Origin: Bacteroidales bacterium
GTDB lineage: Bacteria > Bacteroidota > Bacteroidia > Bacteroidales > Bacteroidaceae
Direction: 5' to 3'
Length of the DNA stretch: 64,000 nt
NCBI GenBank assembly: GCA_015060865.1
Contig: SUXS01000005.1
Location: 62,001 to 126,000 of the forward strand
Below the pieces are notes generated by a model. The model ran no database searches. It had not been told where the DNA came from and saw only the letters and a program-made list of their open reading frames with translations. Of this stretch, positions 62,130-64,000 are shown piece by piece. The first letter of the stretch is position 1. The number at the start of each line of letters is the position of its first letter. A program made the translations under genes and the position numbers.

Positions 62130-62981
62130 TTATTCAATCACTTTATCCAAATCCAGCACGAGGATGCCCTCGGCACCAATCTGCTTGAGGCGCTCTATCT
62201 TGTCCCACAGCTCGTCGGCTTTCACTACGGAGTGTAGTGAACACCAGGATTTGTCGGCCAGAGGCATTACCGACGGACTGCGCATGGCGGGGAGTATGGC
62301 AATGGCCTCGTCGACCTTGTCGGCGGGGAGGTTCATCAGGATATATTTCTTTCCACGGCTATTGGTGACAGCATCGATGCGGAAGAGCAGCGAGTCGAGG
62401 ATGGCGCGCTTCTCGGGCGAGAGATTGGGGTTGGCGATGAGCACCGCCTCGGACTGAATGACCTGCTCCACCTCCTTGAGACCATTCGACACGAGGGTGC
62501 CACCCGACGACACGATATCGAAGATGGCATCGGCAATGCCTGCTGCGGGGGCTATCTCTACCGAACCCTTGATGACGCGGATGCTGGCCTCGATGCCCTT
62601 TTCGGCGAAGAAGCGGCGCAGGATGTTGGGGTAGGAGGTGGCGATGCGCTTGCCCTGGAAATAGGCGGGCGAGGTGTACTCATCGGCTTTGGGAATGGCC
62701 AGCGAGATGCGGCAACCACCGAATCCCAATCGGCGCACTACCTCTACTGCAGCGTCCGTCTCGGCCACCTCGTTGAAGCCTACGATGCCTATGTCGGCAG
62801 AGCCGTCGGCCACGACTTCGGGGATATCATCGTCGCGCAAGTAGAGAATCTCGAGAGGGAAGTTGCCTACACGATCGAGAAACTTACGTTTCTGGTCATT
62901 CACATTCATGCCTGCATCTTGCAGCAGGTCGACGCTCTGCTCGTTGAGTCGTCCTTTCGATTGGATAGCTATTCGTATCAT
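62130..62981 (-). CDS. hisG: ATP phosphoribosyltransferase, long form
   Basis: 283 residues. First step of histidine synthesis. Visible: IRIAIQSKGRLNEQSVDLLQ, DIGIVGFNEVAETDAAVEVV, RIATSYPNILRRFF, GSVEIAPAAGIADAIFDIVS, SGGTLVSNGLKEVEQV, and a C-terminal ACT-like regulatory domain (about 205-283, LMNLPADKVDEAIAILPAMR) that allows histidine feedback and marks the hexameric long form without HisZ. It sits behind a His-leader attenuator and 79 bases before the hisD-hisC fusion. Confidence 0.96.
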   Translation of the reverse strand: MIRIAIQSKGRLNEQSVDLLQDAGMNVNDQKRKFLDRVGNFPLEILYLRDDDIPEVVADGSADIGIVGFNEVAETDAAVEVVRRLGFGGCRISLAIPKADEYTSPAYFQGKRIATSYPNILRRFFAEKGIEASIRVIKGSVEIAPAAGIADAIFDIVSSGGTLVSNGLKEVEQVIQSEAVLIANPNLSPEKRAILDSLLFRIDAVTNSRGKKYILMNLPADKVDEAIAILPAMRSPSVMPLADKSWCSLHSVVKADELWDKIERLKQIGAEGILVLDLDKVIE

Positions 62982-63019
62982 ATGGTTCTTTCTATTTAAT
63001 CTTTTTATGAGTTAGGTGT

Positions 63020-63060
63020 ATAAAACAAGAAGGACCTGCCTGATAGGTAAGTCCTTCCTG
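63020..63060 (-). terminator. his attenuator terminator
   Basis: Minus strand: GAAGGAC (63057-63051) pairs with GTCCTTC (63035-63029), then TTGTTTTAT. It lies between the His-leader peptide and hisG. Confidence 0.75.
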
Positions 63061-63093
63061 TATGATGAAAACAAACTACATACATCGCTTACC

Positions 63094-63144
63094 TTATCGG
63101 CTGATAGGGTGATGATAATGGCGATGTAGGTTGGTCTTCTTCAT
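63094..63144 (-). CDS. hisL: histidine operon leader peptide
   Basis: 16 codons, MKKTNLHRHYHHPISR, with four His in a run of six residues, and a TAA stop. CTACATCGC within the coding region can pair with GCGATGTA just after the stop, as a 1:2 pause hairpin, and the terminator follows about 35 bases later. When His-tRNA is scarce the ribosome stalls on the His codons and the terminator should not form. Too short for routine gene calling, but the His content, position before hisG and hairpins make it convincing. Confidence 0.85.
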   Translation of the reverse strand: MKKTNLHRHYHHPISR

Positions 63145-63172
63145 AATCTCTTTTTACCTTATAAACATGTGA

Positions 63173-63204
63173 CAAAGATATTGGTTTGTTTTGATTGATG
63201 CAAC
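63173..63204 (-). promoter_or_regulatory. promoter of the his operon
   Basis: Minus strand: GTTG (63204-63201) as a near -33, 20-nt spacer, TATCTTTG (63180-63173). Confidence 0.6.
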
Positions 63205-63372
63205 AATTTGATGATATTTTTTGGATTTTACTTGAAATTTATCACTAAAATCGGTATGAATGTAATCGTTTTGATTTGGTGACCTCTTGTTCGTTTGGTG
63301 AATCATTGCGTTTTGCCATATTAGAACTTAGAATAAAATAGGAATAAGGGTGCTTGTTTTGAGTATTTGCAT

Positions 63373-63380
63373 TATCTTTG
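63373..63380 (+). promoter_or_regulatory. -7 box of the aminotransferase gene
   Basis: TATCTTTG, 27 bases before the ATG; -33 unclear. Confidence 0.45.
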
Positions 63381-63407
63381 TCTTTGCAATAATGGAATAA
63401 AAGCAAT

Positions 63408-64000
63408 ATGACAAAGTATGATTTTGATCGAGTTATTGATCGTCATGGAACAGATGCCTTAAAAGTGGATGCTGTACAGGGTATTTGGGGAAGGAATGAC
63501 CTATTACCCTTATGGGTTGCGGATATGGATTTTGCAACTCCTCCGTTTGTGCTTGAAGAACTGCGTGCCCGCTTGCAACATGAAGTGTTAGGATATACAG
63601 TGCGTACTCCGAGATGGGAATCTGCGATTGTCGCATGGCAGAAAGGACGGTATGATTGGAACATACAGAAAGACTGGCTTAACTTCGTACCTGGCATAGT
63701 TCCCGGTATAGCGTTTGCTATAAGTTGCTTTACGCAACCTGGGGATACGATACTTATACAGCCGCCTGTATATCATCCCTATATCCATGTACCCCAGAAT
63801 CTCGGTCGTACGTTGCGTGAAAATACGTTGAAACTGGTCGATGGTCAGTATCAAATAGACTTCTCCCATTTCGAAAAGGATGTGAAAGGGTGTAAACTCT
63901 TTTTACTATGCCACCCCCATAACCCAGGAGGTAGAGTATGGCGTTCCGATGAACTTCTCAAGATAGCAGAGATATGTCATCGCGAAGGAGTTATAGTAAT
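63408..64000 (+). CDS. PatB/MalY-type PLP aminotransferase (C-terminus beyond window)
   Basis: Open from the ATG at 63408 to the window end, 197 codons. It begins MTKYDFDRVIDRHGTDALK; LLPLWVADMDFATPPFV, VLGYTVRTPRWESAIVAWQK, NFVPGIVPGIAFAI, VYHPYIHVPQNLGRTL and LFLLCHPHNPGGRVW match the N-terminal half of the MalY/PatB family (cystathionine beta-lyase or aminotransferase, class I/II fold). The PLP Lys would lie to the right of the window. Divergent from the his operon. Confidence 0.88.
   Translation, partial: MTKYDFDRVIDRHGTDALKVDAVQGIWGRNDLLPLWVADMDFATPPFVLEELRARLQHEVLGYTVRTPRWESAIVAWQKGRYDWNIQKDWLNFVPGIVPGIAFAISCFTQPGDTILIQPPVYHPYIHVPQNLGRTLRENTLKLVDGQYQIDFSHFEKDVKGCKLFLLCHPHNPGGRVWRSDELLKIAEICHREGVIV

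Noticed and set aside
1-64000. CRISPR arrays, tRNA or rRNA genes, transposase genes
   Set aside because: None seen: no regularly spaced 25-40 bp direct repeats with spacers, no tRNA T-arm/acceptor pattern, no transposase-like frame.

Overview
This 64 kb window comes from a member of the order Bacteroidales, most likely Prevotellaceae or a close relative; the genus cannot be fixed from the sequence. Evidence: many promoters of the Bacteroidetes type (-33 TTTG, 19-20 nt spacer, -7 TAnnTTTG) and no Shine-Dalgarno leaders; a hybrid two-component system of the gut Bacteroidetes type; an EF-G2-type EF-G paralogue; Bacteroidetes-style LysM/periplasmic-binding and PorT-like proteins; T9SS-like C-terminal tails; and an lpxD-lpxC-lpxA cluster.

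Layout. 0-18.9 kb is mostly core: a partial MFS carrier, the EF-G paralogue (lacking the usual catalytic His), pyrK-pyrD, a lipoprotein behind a large structured leader RNA, pgk, nth, an MFS exporter, pheS, a 5'-nucleotidase with its two domains in reversed order, rplS, a ROK glucokinase, and a LysM protein coupled to a small outer-membrane barrel. 18.9-27.2 kb is a secreted carbohydrate/surface block (GH35, GH2, CotH-like protein). 27.2-31.6 kb is the lpxD-lpxC-lpxA-orf-miaA operon, where LpxC lacks the FabZ half usual in this phylum. metH and a 1320-aa hybrid sensor follow.

39-50 kb is an accessory island. Its gene units are a DUF3791-like pair, an AlbA_2 regulator, a 1401-aa glycoside hydrolase, an AAA ATPase facing an Abi_2 HEPN protein, and a near-identical second copy of the DUF3791-like pair. 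Most units are separated by copies of one intergenic repeat in the same orientation, which gives the region a cassette-like look. 50.2-58.2 kb, all on the minus strand, is a defence/conflict region. It has a two-gene restriction-modification system whose 3' quarter differs in base composition, two small proteins sharing an unusual C-terminal tail (P-x-G-G-x-N-K-K), a decayed methylase fragment, and a four-gene operon. That operon reads as a toxin-antitoxin-chaperone (HigB-HigA-SecB-like) system followed by an overlapping 37-residue membrane peptide too short for normal gene calling. I consider this operon the best candidate for a little-described system here.

58.2-64 kb holds a MITE-like element, a candidate minus-strand structured RNA, a mosaic repeat shared with 5.2-5.7 kb, and the start of the histidine operon (hisG, then a hisD-hisC fusion). 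The operon has a classical His-rich leader peptide and attenuator. A partial PatB/MalY-type aminotransferase runs off the right edge. I saw no rRNA, tRNA, CRISPR array or transposase gene.
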